A stretch of DNA of 64,000 nucleotides from JAWOJB01 sp046484325 (GTDB lineage Bacteria; Actinomycetota; Acidimicrobiia; Spongiisociales; ZC4RG35), in NCBI GenBank assembly GCA_046484325.1, contig JAWOJB010000025.1, forward strand, positions 6,835-70,834, given 5' to 3'. Under the pieces are notes generated by a model, which saw nothing but the letters and a program-made list of their open reading frames with translations, was not told the origin of the DNA and made no database searches. Positions within the stretch are counted from its first letter, which is position 1. The number at the start of each line of letters is the position of its first letter. Shown one piece after another: positions 49,995 through 58,343 of this stretch. The translations under genes and the position numbers were made by a program.

Positions 49995-51788
49995 TCACCA
50001 GCCCTCGTAGACGTCGCGACCCTCGAGCGAGACCTGACCGCAGATCCGGCACACCCGACGGGCGATACCGCCCGTAGCGCCTCGCAGCTCGAACTCGTGG
50101 ACGTGGCCGGCCTTCCGACCGAACAGCCCGAGCCTCCCGACCTTCTTGGACTCGGCGGCATGCCGGCCCGCGCCTCCATTGGATTCGGCCGGCACCGCCG
50201 CCACCGACGGTGCCTCGACCTCCGGGGGTGCCTCCACCACCTCCACCGCGGCGGCGGGCCGGAACATCCCCGGCGAAGGAACCGGTTCGGGCTGGGGCTC
50301 CCACAACGGCATCGGCTCGGGCTCGGCTTGGGGCTCGGCTTGCGCAACCGCAGCCTCCGCCGCTTCCGCCTCCGCCTGGGCCTCCGCAGCCGCCAATGCT
50401 TCCGCCTCCGCCCGGGCCGCCGCCTCCGCCGCTTCCGCCTCCGCCGCCGCCTGGGCCTCCGCGGCCACCAATGCTTCCGCCGCCGCTTGGGCCTCCGCAG
50501 CCGCCAATGCTTCCGCCTCCGCCAATGCTTCCGCCGCCTCCGCCGCTTCCGCCGCCGCCTGGGCCTCCGCAGCCGCCAATGCTTCCGCCTCCGCCCGGGC
50601 CGCCGCCTCCGCCGCCGCCGCTTCCGCCTCCGCAGCCGCCAGGGCCTCCGCAGCCGCCAATGCTTCCGCCTCCGCCAATGCTTCCGCCGCCTCCGCCGCT
50701 TCCACCGCCGCCTGGGCCTCCGCAGCCGCCAATGCTTCGGCCTCCGCCCGGGCCGCCGCCTCCGCCGCCGCTTGGGCCTCCGCCTCCGCCTGAGCCGCCG
50801 CCTGGGCCTCCGCAGCCGCCAATGCTTCCGCCGCCGCTTGGGCCTCCGTAGCCGCCAATGCTTCCGCCTCCGCCTCCGCCGCTTCCGCCTCCGCCTGGGC
50901 CTCCGCAGCCGCCAATGCTTCCGCAGCCGCCTGAGCCTCCGCCTCCGCCGCCTGGGCCTCCGCCTCCGCCTGGGCCGCAGCCGCCAATGCTTCCGCCTCC
51001 GCCCGGGCCGCCGCAGCCGCCGCTTCCGCCTCCGCCGCCGCCTGAGCCTCCGCCGCTTCCGCCGCCGCCTGAACCTCCGCCGCCGCCGCCTCCGCCGCTT
51101 CCGCCGCCGCCTGAACCTCCGCCTCCGCCTGGGCCGCCGCAGCCTCCGCCTCGGCGACCGACTCGGGCACTACCGCTGCCACCTGCTCAGGATCGGCATG
51201 GGAGGCGAGATCGTCGCCCCCGACGGAAAAGGCCGGGGTGACCTCCTCGAAGACAACCGATGCCGTGGCCGACCAGGTCTCTGGCTGAGGTGGGCTGGGT
51301 GGCACGGCCTCGCTGGGCGACCAGGTAGGCACCCTCTCGGCGGATGGAGGGCTCAACTCGAGGCCCCCGCCTGGTTCGCCGGCGGCGACCGGTGCAGGGA
51401 GCGAGGGCTGGATCGGAGCCACCGGCGGAGCCGGGGCTGGCTCCGCCAGGGCCGGCGTGGGAAGCGGCTCCGCCGTCCCCGGAGCCTTACCCTTCTTCGA
51501 GAAGAACTTCCGCTTCTTGGTCAAGCGCTGGACGACCTCGTCGATGTGGGTCATGCCGCTGTAGGCGAAGCTCAGGGCATCGTCGGCGATGAAGACGATC
51601 TGCTCCTCGCCGAGCGTGAAGCGGAATTGGTTGGAGACGATGCGTTCGATCCCGATCTCGTCCAGGCGCCACATCCCGAGGTCGCCTTCGGGGCCGGAGA
51701 CCCTCAGGAAGACGTCCTCGACGTGGACGACCGCGGCGACACCCTCACCGGTCTCACCGGGCAGTTTCAGACGACCTGTGAATCGCAC
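49995..51788 (-). CDS. Ala/Glu-repeat protein with N-terminal beta-rich domain and C-terminal Cys pair
   Basis: About 597 residues; no family recognised. Residues 1-95 look like a compact beta-rich domain (FTGRLKLPGETG, VFLRVSGPEGDLGMWRLDEIG, FRFTLGEEQIVFIADD), perhaps PH- or GRAM-like. About 96-205 is Pro-rich. About 209-480 is almost pure Ala, Glu and Gln with recurring AEALAAAEAQAA modules, predicted as one long acidic helix or coiled coil of about 40 nm. The final 40 residues contain HVHEFELRG and CRICGQVSLEGRDVYEGW, a possible half zinc site. GTG 51788 has GAGG 6 nt upstream, better than TTG 51794. No signal peptide, so cytoplasmic. A spacer or scaffold role is only a guess. Confidence 0.75.
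   Translation of the reverse strand: MRFTGRLKLPGETGEGVAAVVHVEDVFLRVSGPEGDLGMWRLDEIGIERIVSNQFRFTLGEEQIVFIADDALSFAYSGMTHIDEVVQRLTKKRKFFSKKGKAPGTAEPLPTPALAEPAPAPPVAPIQPSLPAPVAAGEPGGGLELSPPSAERVPTWSPSEAVPPSPPQPETWSATASVVFEEVTPAFSVGGDDLASHADPEQVAAVVPESVAEAEAAAAQAEAEVQAAAEAAEAAAAEVQAAAEAAEAQAAAEAEAAAAAARAEAEALAAAAQAEAEAQAAEAEAQAAAEALAAAEAQAEAEAAEAEAEALAATEAQAAAEALAAAEAQAAAQAEAEAQAAAEAAARAEAEALAAAEAQAAVEAAEAAEALAEAEALAAAEALAAAEAEAAAAEAAARAEAEALAAAEAQAAAEAAEAAEALAEAEALAAAEAQAAAEALVAAEAQAAAEAEAAEAAARAEAEALAAAEAQAEAEAAEAAVAQAEPQAEPEPMPLWEPQPEPVPSPGMFRPAAAVEVVEAPPEVEAPSVAAVPAESNGGAGRHAAESKKVGRLGLFGRKAGHVHEFELRGATGGIARRVCRICGQVSLEGRDVYEGW
50349..51160. repeat. GC-rich minisatellite coding the Ala/Glu helix
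   Basis: Roughly 810 bp built from imperfect tandem modules on the plus strand such as CCAATGCTTCCGCC, GGGCCTCCGCAGCC and CGCCTCCGCC, with the CCAATGCTTC core recurring about twelve times at irregular spacing of 20-70 bp. The repeats keep the minus-strand frame throughout, so selection has preserved coding. Confidence 0.85.
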
Positions 51789-51893
51789 CGCCAACCTCTC
51801 ACGTCATGGCTCCCAGGCCGCCGGACGGGAGGACCGTCCACCCATCTGTCGCTCGATGCCCCGCGATCAGGGTCGCAGCCCCCACCCACCCCG

Positions 51894-54755
51894 TCAAGAG
51901 GGGCCAGCCTCGCCGACGAACGATTCGACCGGCGGACACGAGCACATCAGGTGACGGTCCCCGGAGGCGCCGTCGATGCGGCTCACCGGCGGCCAGTACT
52001 TGGCGGTACGCAGCCCAGGCAAGGGAAACGCCGCCTCCGAGCGGAGGTACGGATGGGCCCATGTGTCGTCGCTGACATCCTCGGCGGTGTGAGGGGCGTT
52101 CTTGAGAGGGTTGTCCTCGGGATCCCAGTCCCCCGCCTCGACCCGGCCGATCTCGCGGCGGATCGCGATCATGGCATCGCAGAACCGGTCGAGCTCGGCG
52201 AGCGGCTCCGACTCCGTGGGTTCGATCATGAGCGTACCGGCGACCGGGAAGCTCAGGGTCGGGGCGTGGAAGCCGTAGTCGGCGAGCCGCTTGGCGACGT
52301 CCTCCGCCGTGATCCCCGTCTCCTTCGTCAATGGACGGATATCGACGATGCACTCGTGCGCCACACGACCGTTGCGGCCCGAGTAGAGCACGGGGAAATG
52401 GGGATCGAGCCTCCGGGCGAGGTAGTTGGCGTTGAGGATCGCCACCTCGGTGGCCATGCGCAGGCCGTTGGCTCCCATCATCGCGACGTACATCCACGAA
52501 ATCGGCAGGATCCCAGCCGAGCCCCAGGGCGCCATCGAGACGGGGCCGATCCCCGTCTCGGGCCCGGCCTCCGGCCGCAGTGGGTGATTGGGGAGGAAGG
52601 GGGCGAGATGGGCCTTCACTCCGATCGGACCCACGCCGGGCCCGCCGCCGCCGTGCGGGATCGTGAACGTCTTGTGGAGATTCAGGTGACTGACGTCCGC
52701 CCCGAACCGTCCCGGCTTGGCCAGGCCCACCAGGGCGTTGAGGTTGGCCCCGTCGACGTACACCTGACCGCCCCGATCGTGGACGATCCGGCAGATCTCC
52801 CCGATCCCCTCCTCGAAGACGCCGTGCGTCGAGGGGTAGGTCACCATCGCCGCCGCCAGGCGGTCGGCATGTTGGTCTGCCTTTTGCCGCAGGTCGGTGA
52901 GGTCGACATCACCCGACTCGTCGCATGCGACGACGACGACCTGCAAACCCGCCATGGCGGCCGACGCGGCGTTGGTGCCGTGGGCCGAGGACGGGATGAG
53001 GCAGATGTCCCGGTGGGCCTCGCCGCGGCTGCCGTGGTACGCGCGGATGGCCAGGAGACCGGACAACTCACCCTGGGACCCGGCGTTGGGCTGGAGCGAG
53101 ACGGCGTCGTAACCCGTGATCTCGGCCAGCCAGGTCTCGAGGTCGCCGATGATCCGGAGATAGCCGCCGGCCTGATCGAGCGGGGCGAACGGATGAATGT
53201 CGGAGAACTCGGGCCAGGTGATCGGCTCCATCTCGGATGTGGCGTTGAGCTTCATCGTGCACGATCCCAGGGGGATCATCGAACGATCGAGTGCCAGGTC
53301 CCGATCCGCCAGGCTCCTCAGGTAGCGAAGCATGTCATGCTCGCTCCGGTAACGGTGGAACACCGGATGGGTCAGGAACTCGCGGGTGCGCTGCAACCCA
53401 CCGGGAATCCCGGACGGCCCGGTCTCGGGGATCGATCCGGCACCGAACGCGGCAAGGACCTCTCCGACGATCTCGTCGGTGGTGGTCTCGTCCAGCGTCA
53501 CTCCCACCGTGTCATCGTCGACGAGACGCAGGTTGATCCCCCGCTCGAGGGCAGCAGCGACCACCTCGCCTGCGCCGCCCGGCACCGTGACCGTGATCGT
53601 GTCAAACCAGGTGTCGCCGACCACCGCGATGCCGCCTGCCCGCAGTCCGGCGACGAGCCGCGACGTCAGGTCGTACACGCGGGTGGCGATCCGAGTGAGC
53701 CCTTCCGGCCCGTGCCAGACGGCGTAGAGACCGGCGATGACCGCGAGCAGCACCTGGGCGGTGCACACGTTCGAGGTGGCCCGCTCCCGACGAATGTGCT
53801 GCTCCCGGGTCTGGATGGCCAGCCTCAGCGCAGTACGCCCCTGCGAGTCGTGGGAAACGCCGACCAGGCGTCCGGGGAGAGAGCGCACGTGCTGGGTGCG
53901 AGTGGCGAGATACCCGGCATGGGGCCCGCCGAAGCCGAGCGGGACCCCGAACCGCTGGGCGGAACCGACGACCACGTCCGCCCCCCAGGCACCGGGTGGC
54001 TCGAGCAGCACGAGGGCGAGCAGATCGGCGGCCACGACGACCATCGTCCCCGCCTCCCGACTGCGAGCGGCTGCCGCTCGGAGATCGCGGACCCGGCCCG
54101 ACGAGCCGGGATACTGGACGAGCAATCCGAAGGCGTCGGCGGGGTCGACCGTCGCGGCATCCACCACGGCTACCTCGATGTCGACGGGCGCCGCCCTCGA
54201 CTCGAGGATGGCGATCGTGTGCGGGTGGCAGTCGACATCGACGTAGAAGCGCCGGGTCTCCTTACGAGAGATCCGCCGGACCATGGCCATCGCCTCGGCG
54301 GCGGCGGTGCCCTCGTCGAGCAGCGACGCGTTGGCGAGATCGAGGCCGGCGAGATCGGCCACCATCGTCTGATAGTTGAGGAGCGCCTCGAGACGTCCCT
54401 GGGAGATCTCCGGTTGGTAGGGCGTGTAGGCGGTGTACCAGGCGGGGTCCTCGAGCACGTTTCGCTTCACCACGGGAGGGGTGATCGTGCCGTGGTACCC
54501 GAGGCCGATGAGCGAGGTGAGCACCCGGTTCTTCGACGCGATCTGGGCGAGCACGGCGAGTGCATCCCGTTCGGTCATGGCCGGCGGCAGCTGGAGACGG
54601 TCGTCGCGAATTCCCGGCGGGACCGTCGACGAAATGAGCTCGTCGAGCGAGCCGGCACCGACCTCGGCCAGCATCTTGCCGAGGTCGGCAGGGCGGGGGC
54701 CGAGGTGACGGTGGGCGAAGGCATCCAGGTCTTCGTGGGGACTGGGCTCGGTCAT
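51894..54755 (-). CDS. gcvP: Glycine dehydrogenase (decarboxylating), P-protein
   Basis: PLP enzyme of the glycine cleavage system that decarboxylates glycine and loads aminomethyl onto H-protein lipoate. The 953-residue product is a full-length fused P-protein: N-terminal HRHLGPRPADLGKMLAEVG, SLIGLGYHGTITPPVVKRNVLE, and the PLP Lys695 in HLNLHKTFTIPHGGGGPG, then AMMGANGLRMATEVAILNANYLA. ATG 54755 was chosen because the longer frame runs through a riboswitch. gcvT and gcvH are not adjacent. Expression should be switched on by glycine through the tandem riboswitch. Confidence 0.96.
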   Translation of the reverse strand: MTEPSPHEDLDAFAHRHLGPRPADLGKMLAEVGAGSLDELISSTVPPGIRDDRLQLPPAMTERDALAVLAQIASKNRVLTSLIGLGYHGTITPPVVKRNVLEDPAWYTAYTPYQPEISQGRLEALLNYQTMVADLAGLDLANASLLDEGTAAAEAMAMVRRISRKETRRFYVDVDCHPHTIAILESRAAPVDIEVAVVDAATVDPADAFGLLVQYPGSSGRVRDLRAAAARSREAGTMVVVAADLLALVLLEPPGAWGADVVVGSAQRFGVPLGFGGPHAGYLATRTQHVRSLPGRLVGVSHDSQGRTALRLAIQTREQHIRRERATSNVCTAQVLLAVIAGLYAVWHGPEGLTRIATRVYDLTSRLVAGLRAGGIAVVGDTWFDTITVTVPGGAGEVVAAALERGINLRLVDDDTVGVTLDETTTDEIVGEVLAAFGAGSIPETGPSGIPGGLQRTREFLTHPVFHRYRSEHDMLRYLRSLADRDLALDRSMIPLGSCTMKLNATSEMEPITWPEFSDIHPFAPLDQAGGYLRIIGDLETWLAEITGYDAVSLQPNAGSQGELSGLLAIRAYHGSRGEAHRDICLIPSSAHGTNAASAAMAGLQVVVVACDESGDVDLTDLRQKADQHADRLAAAMVTYPSTHGVFEEGIGEICRIVHDRGGQVYVDGANLNALVGLAKPGRFGADVSHLNLHKTFTIPHGGGGPGVGPIGVKAHLAPFLPNHPLRPEAGPETGIGPVSMAPWGSAGILPISWMYVAMMGANGLRMATEVAILNANYLARRLDPHFPVLYSGRNGRVAHECIVDIRPLTKETGITAEDVAKRLADYGFHAPTLSFPVAGTLMIEPTESEPLAELDRFCDAMIAIRREIGRVEAGDWDPEDNPLKNAPHTAEDVSDDTWAHPYLRSEAAFPLPGLRTAKYWPPVSRIDGASGDRHLMCSCPPVESFVGEAGPS

Positions 54756-54784
54756 CGGCGACTCCACGTTCCTCGGCGTCTCGT

Positions 54785-54955
54785 CCCCCGACGCTGTCCG
54801 GATGCCTGAGAGGTTCGCCCCGGCCGGGCTTGCTCCTTCGGCGGCGGCGCACCGCCTCTCCAGCGTGGCCTCGCCCGAGCGGTCCGTGTGCCTGAGAGAT
54901 TCCGGGGAGTTGCCCCTTCGGCGCCTCTCGCTGGGAGAGGGCTCTCCCGTTCGGG
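54785..54955 (-). ncRNA. Tandem glycine riboswitch
   Basis: The leader of gcvP holds two consecutive aptamers, read on the minus strand. Aptamer 1 has the P1 strand CGGGAGAG, the conserved GCCGAAGGGGCAA (54922-54910) and TCTCTCAGGCA (54899-54889). Aptamer 2 starts at GGAGAGGCGG and repeats the core as GCCGAAGGAGCAA (54842-54830) and CTCTCAGGCA (54812-54803). These are the signature sequences of glycine riboswitches, and two aptamers in tandem upstream of gcv genes is the classical arrangement. A TACCAT -10 lies at the complement of 54973-54978, giving a start near 54966. The gene starts about 30 nt beyond aptamer 2. Confidence 0.93.
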
Positions 54956-55036
54956 TTCGCCGGCCGACCGCGATGGTACCGGGCCTCCGGCCGAACCGGT
55001 ACCGGCCGACCGGCCCCCCATCGCTACCCTTCGGCC

Positions 55037-55924
55037 GTGCTCCGCGAGATCCCCTGGACGTTCCTGCGCGGCTTCTGCATGGGTGCGGCCGATGTCGTGC
55101 CGGGCGTGTCGGGGGGCACGATCGCCCTGTTGCTCGGGATCTATGGTCGGCTGGTCGCTTCGGTTCGGGCGGGGAGCTCGGCACTCGGCCACCTCACACG
55201 ACTGGGGGGGACCGACACCCGTGCCTGGCTCCGGCGGGTCGAGTGGCTTTTCGTTCTCCCTCTGGCCTTCGGGATCGTCACCGCCATCTTCGTGCTCGCG
55301 GGCGTGATCGAGGGTCTTCTCCATCGGCGACCGGTCGAGATGGCCGCTGTGTTCTCCGGGCTCGTGGCCGCCTCGGTGGTGGTGGCGTGGGGCATGGTCC
55401 GGTCCCGCGACACCCGCCGGGTCGTCATCATGGTGCTGACGGCCGGCGCCACCTTCGTCGTGCTGGGCCTCGGGGGGGAGGAGTCGGCCGCAGTGGCCGA
55501 TCCCAACCTCTGGTTCCTCTACGCCTCGGGCGCGCTGGCGGCCTGCGCCATGATCCTCCCGGGGATCAGCGGCTCGTTCGTACTCGTGCTCCTCGGTGTC
55601 TACGCTCCGGTGCTGGCCGCCGTGGACGACCGTGACTTGGTGGTCGTCGGGGTGGTGGCCGCCGGCGCCATCACGGGTCTGGCCCTCTTCTCCCAGGTGC
55701 TCGACCGGGCGCTCCACCGCCACCACGACTCGATGGTGGCGGCCCTCACCGGGCTGATGCTCGGTTCGTTCCGAGTCCTGTGGCCGTGGCCCGATGGGCT
55801 CGAGTCGACGGCACTGGGAGCCCCCGACGAGGTCGTCGGACTCTCGCTGGTGCTGGGCGCCGTGGCCTTCGCCTTGGTGCTGGTTCTGGCCCGGGTCTCC
55901 CGGCAGACCGAGGCCGGCACCTGA
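55037..55924 (+). CDS. DUF368 polyprenyl-phosphate transporter
   Basis: A 295-residue membrane protein with about eight helices. It has the two half-repeat motifs GAADVVPGVSGGTIALLLGIY (near the N-terminus) and ILPGISGSFVLVLLGVY (middle), diagnostic of DUF368. Members (PopT) are reported to return undecaprenyl phosphate to the cytoplasmic face during cell-wall synthesis. TACCCT (55025-55030) lies 6 nt before GTG 55037, so leaderless. Divergent from gcvP. Confidence 0.9.
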   Translation: MLREIPWTFLRGFCMGAADVVPGVSGGTIALLLGIYGRLVASVRAGSSALGHLTRLGGTDTRAWLRRVEWLFVLPLAFGIVTAIFVLAGVIEGLLHRRPVEMAAVFSGLVAASVVVAWGMVRSRDTRRVVIMVLTAGATFVVLGLGGEESAAVADPNLWFLYASGALAACAMILPGISGSFVLVLLGVYAPVLAAVDDRDLVVVGVVAAGAITGLALFSQVLDRALHRHHDSMVAALTGLMLGSFRVLWPWPDGLESTALGAPDEVVGLSLVLGAVAFALVLVLARVSRQTEAGT

Positions 55925-55965
55925 CCGGACCGTCCGGCCCGTTCACGATTCGGTAACCTGGGATA

Positions 55966-56114
55966 CAGGCCGGGGGCCCCCACTCCCGGCGCTACCACCC
56001 GTCGGTGGGGTTGGGCGGGCGGCCCCTGGTGGCCCGCACACAACGTCCCGACCGACTTGCTCTCCGCTCGGAGAGCCGGCGGGGCTCCGGTTCCCCCCTT
56101 ACCGGAGCCCCGCC
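55966..56114 (+). ncRNA. Candidate structured small RNA with C-run loops
   Basis: TAACCT (55954-55959) could start a transcript near 55966. The next 150 nt fold on inspection into five hairpins: GCCGGG/CCCGGC (55969-55990, loop with five C), CCACC/GGTGG (55995-56008), CGGGC/GCCCG (56016-56036, loop with four C), GCTCTCCG/CGGAGAGC (56059-56076), and a 13-bp terminal stem (56078-56114, loop TTCCCCCCTTA). It does not show SRP RNA, tmRNA or RNase P landmarks. C-rich loops recall actinobacterial 6C RNA, but I could not match its consensus. It may instead be only a terminator region between two convergent genes. Confidence 0.35.
56078..56114. terminator. Bidirectional terminator hairpin between DUF368 and ychF genes
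   Basis: Perfect 13-bp stem GGCGGGGCTCCGG / CCGGAGCCCCGCC with an 11-nt loop containing six C. It lies 12 bp from the ychF stop codon and between convergent genes, so it can end both transcripts. No T-tract on the plus side. Confidence 0.6.
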
Positions 56115-56125
56115 GTCGCGCCTGG

Positions 56126-57205
56126 TCACACCGAGAAGCGGACAACGATGACGTCGCCGTCCCTGACCTCGTAGTCCCGGCCCTCGACCCGGATCCGGTT
56201 GGCCTTCTTGGCCGCGTCCCAGCCGCCGGCGGCCAGCACCTCGTCCATGGGCGCCACCTCGGCCCGGATGAAGCCGCGCTCGAGGTCGCTGTGGACCTTG
56301 CCCGCCGCCTCGGGGGCGAGGGCACCCCGGCGCACGGTCCAGGCGTGGGCCTCCTTCGGCCCGATCGTGTAGAAGGACACGAGGCCGAGCGCGCCATGGG
56401 CCGCCCGTACGATCGTGGCGAGCGCCCCTTCTCCCAGTCCCAGCTCTGCGAACAGCTCTGCCCGGTCGGATGGATCGAGGCGGGCTCCCTCCTCCTCGAT
56501 CCGGGCCGATATGGCGACCACCGTGTCCCCGGCGGGAGTCACCGCCCGCACCGCCTCGGCCATCTCCCCCGGATCCGCCTCGTCCTCACCGACGTTCACC
56601 ACCCAGATCGAGGGTTTCAGGGTGAGGGGCGCCAGATCGCGAAAGGCGGCCCTCGCCTCCTCCGACCAGTCCCTGGCGCGGAGATGGGTGCCGCCGGCGA
56701 GGAGCTCGCTTGCCTCGGCGATCGCCGCAGCGGAGGGCCGCCTGGCAGGATCGACCGTCGCCTCCTTGGCGACCTTGTCCCGGCGGCGCTCGAACACGTC
56801 GGCATCGGCGATCGCGAGCTCGAGCGCGAGCTCCTCGGCCTGAGCCACCGGGTCGGTGCCCGATTCCTCGTCCGGCACGGCCGCATCCTCGAAGGCCCGC
56901 AGCACGACCACCAGCGCGTCCATCTCCCTCAGGCGACCGAGGAACTGCCCGGCGAGGCCGCCCCCATGGCCCGGCTTGGCGAGGGCCGGCAGGTCGAGCA
57001 GGTCGAGGGTCGCAGGCACGATCTTGGCGGACCGCTCGACGGCGGCCGCGGCGTCGAGGGCGGCGTCGGGCACCCTGGCCACCCCGAGGTTCGGCTCCCG
57101 GGTCGAGTAGGGATGGGGTGCCGTGACGGCGTCGAGACCCGTCAGCGCGTTGAACAGTGCGGTCTTGCCCGTATTGGGGAACCCGAGGATGCCGAGCCGT
57201 GCCAT
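56126..57205 (-). CDS. YchF/OLA1-like GTPase/ATPase with DUF933 domain
   Basis: A P-loop NTPase of 359 residues of the YchF group, which binds ribosomes and hydrolyses ATP or GTP. It has G1 GFPNTGKTALFNAL, a G3-like DLLDLPALAKPGHGGGLAGQFL, then a coiled segment and a C-terminal TGS-like DUF933 domain (LVSFYTIGPKEAHAWTVRRG, GKVHSDLERGFIRAEV). The motif GLPNVGKST and the G4 NxxE of typical YchF are altered, so this is a divergent member. TAGCCT lies 6 nt before the ATG (complement of 57212-57217). Divergent from gpsA. Confidence 0.88.
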   Translation of the reverse strand: MARLGILGFPNTGKTALFNALTGLDAVTAPHPYSTREPNLGVARVPDAALDAAAAVERSAKIVPATLDLLDLPALAKPGHGGGLAGQFLGRLREMDALVVVLRAFEDAAVPDEESGTDPVAQAEELALELAIADADVFERRRDKVAKEATVDPARRPSAAAIAEASELLAGGTHLRARDWSEEARAAFRDLAPLTLKPSIWVVNVGEDEADPGEMAEAVRAVTPAGDTVVAISARIEEEGARLDPSDRAELFAELGLGEGALATIVRAAHGALGLVSFYTIGPKEAHAWTVRRGALAPEAAGKVHSDLERGFIRAEVAPMDEVLAAGGWDAAKKANRIRVEGRDYEVRDGDVIVVRFSV

Positions 57206-57344
57206 CGGCGGAGGCTACCCGTCGCTCAGCGGACGCCACCCGGCCGGATCCCCCACGAAGCCGAGCCCGGGGAAGGGCGGTGGATCGGTCGTCGAATCCG
57301 GCACCAAGGGCGGCGGACCGCTTCTACCCGGTACGCTCCGCACC

Positions 57345-58343
57345 GTGCAGGTGACCGTCGTCGGCTCGGGCTCGTGGGGCACCACGGTCGCGGCCATCGC
57401 GGCCCGAACCCACCCCACCGTGCTCTGGGCGCGGCGTCCCGAGCTCGCCGATGCCATCAACACCACCGGCGAGAACCCCGACTACCTGCCCGGCCACCGC
57501 CTGCCCTATGGGCTCCGGGCGACGACCGACCTAGGCCGTTCGCTGGCGGGGACCGATCTCGTCGTGATGGGCGTCCCCTCTCACGGATTCCGCCAGGTCC
57601 TCGCCGAAGCAGCGGGTCTCATCCGCGACGACGTCCCGATCGTCAGCCTCACCAAGGGCATCGAGCAGGACACGCTGCTGCGGATGACCCAGGTCGTCGT
57701 CGAGGTGCTGCCCTCCCACGACCCCGACCGCGTCGGCGTGCTCACCGGGCCGAATCTCGCCCGGGAGGTCGCCCTCGGGATGCCGGCGGCGGCGGTGGTG
57801 GCCATGCACGACGAGGAGGCCGCCGGGCGGATCCAGCACGTCTTCATGGACCCCACCTTCCGGGTGTACACGAACGACGACGTCGTCGGTTGCGAGACCG
57901 CCGGAGCGCTCAAGAACGTGATGGCGATCGCCGCGGGCATGTCGAAGGGTCTCGGCTTCGGGCACAACACCCTGGCCGCCCTGATCACCCGGGCCCTTGC
58001 CGAACTGACCCGGCTCGGCGTGGCCATGGGCGGGCAGCCCGTGACCTTCGCCGGGCTCGCCGGCATGGGGGACCTCATCGCCACCTGCGCCTCGGACGAG
58101 AGCCGTAACAACCGGGTGGGCATGGAATTGGCCCGGGGTGGCACCCTCGAGGAGATCACCTCGGAGATGCGGATGGTCGCCGAGGGCGTCAAGAGCACCC
58201 GGGCGGTGCTCGACCTCGCCCGCAGCCACGACGTGGACATGCCGATCGCCACCCAGGTGGGCCGGGTGCTCTACGAGGGCGCCCATCCCCGGGAGGCCGT
58301 GCTCGCCCTCATGACCCGCCAGGCGAAGGATGAGCGGGCGTGA
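57345..58343 (+). CDS. gpsA: Glycerol-3-phosphate dehydrogenase [NAD(P)+]
   Basis: Reduces dihydroxyacetone phosphate to sn-glycerol 3-phosphate for phospholipid synthesis. The 332 residues contain VTVVGSGSWGTTVAAI (cofactor loop), SLTKGIEQDTL with the catalytic Lys, LTGPNLAREV, the second catalytic Lys in AGALKNVMAIAAGM, and GLAGMGDLIATCASDESRN. GTG 57345 was chosen because TACGCT (57332-57337) lies 7 nt upstream. The stop overlaps the next gene by GTGA. Confidence 0.95.
   Translation: MQVTVVGSGSWGTTVAAIAARTHPTVLWARRPELADAINTTGENPDYLPGHRLPYGLRATTDLGRSLAGTDLVVMGVPSHGFRQVLAEAAGLIRDDVPIVSLTKGIEQDTLLRMTQVVVEVLPSHDPDRVGVLTGPNLAREVALGMPAAAVVAMHDEEAAGRIQHVFMDPTFRVYTNDDVVGCETAGALKNVMAIAAGMSKGLGFGHNTLAALITRALAELTRLGVAMGGQPVTFAGLAGMGDLIATCASDESRNNRVGMELARGGTLEEITSEMRMVAEGVKSTRAVLDLARSHDVDMPIATQVGRVLYEGAHPREAVLALMTRQAKDERA

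Noticed and set aside
49920..54809. A 1629-codon plus-strand ORF
   Set aside because: It is antisense to the Ala/Glu-repeat gene and gcvP; high GC removes stops from the opposite strand. Its sequence is Arg/Gly/His-rich with no family match.
51894..55184. gcvP extended upstream to 1096 residues
   Set aside because: The extension runs through the glycine riboswitch and the divergent promoter; homology starts at MTEPSPHED.
55966..56114. SRP RNA, tmRNA or RNase P RNA at the candidate ncRNA locus
   Set aside because: The GGAAG/GCAGC-type SRP loop, the tmRNA tRNA-like ends and the RNase P core sequences were not found.
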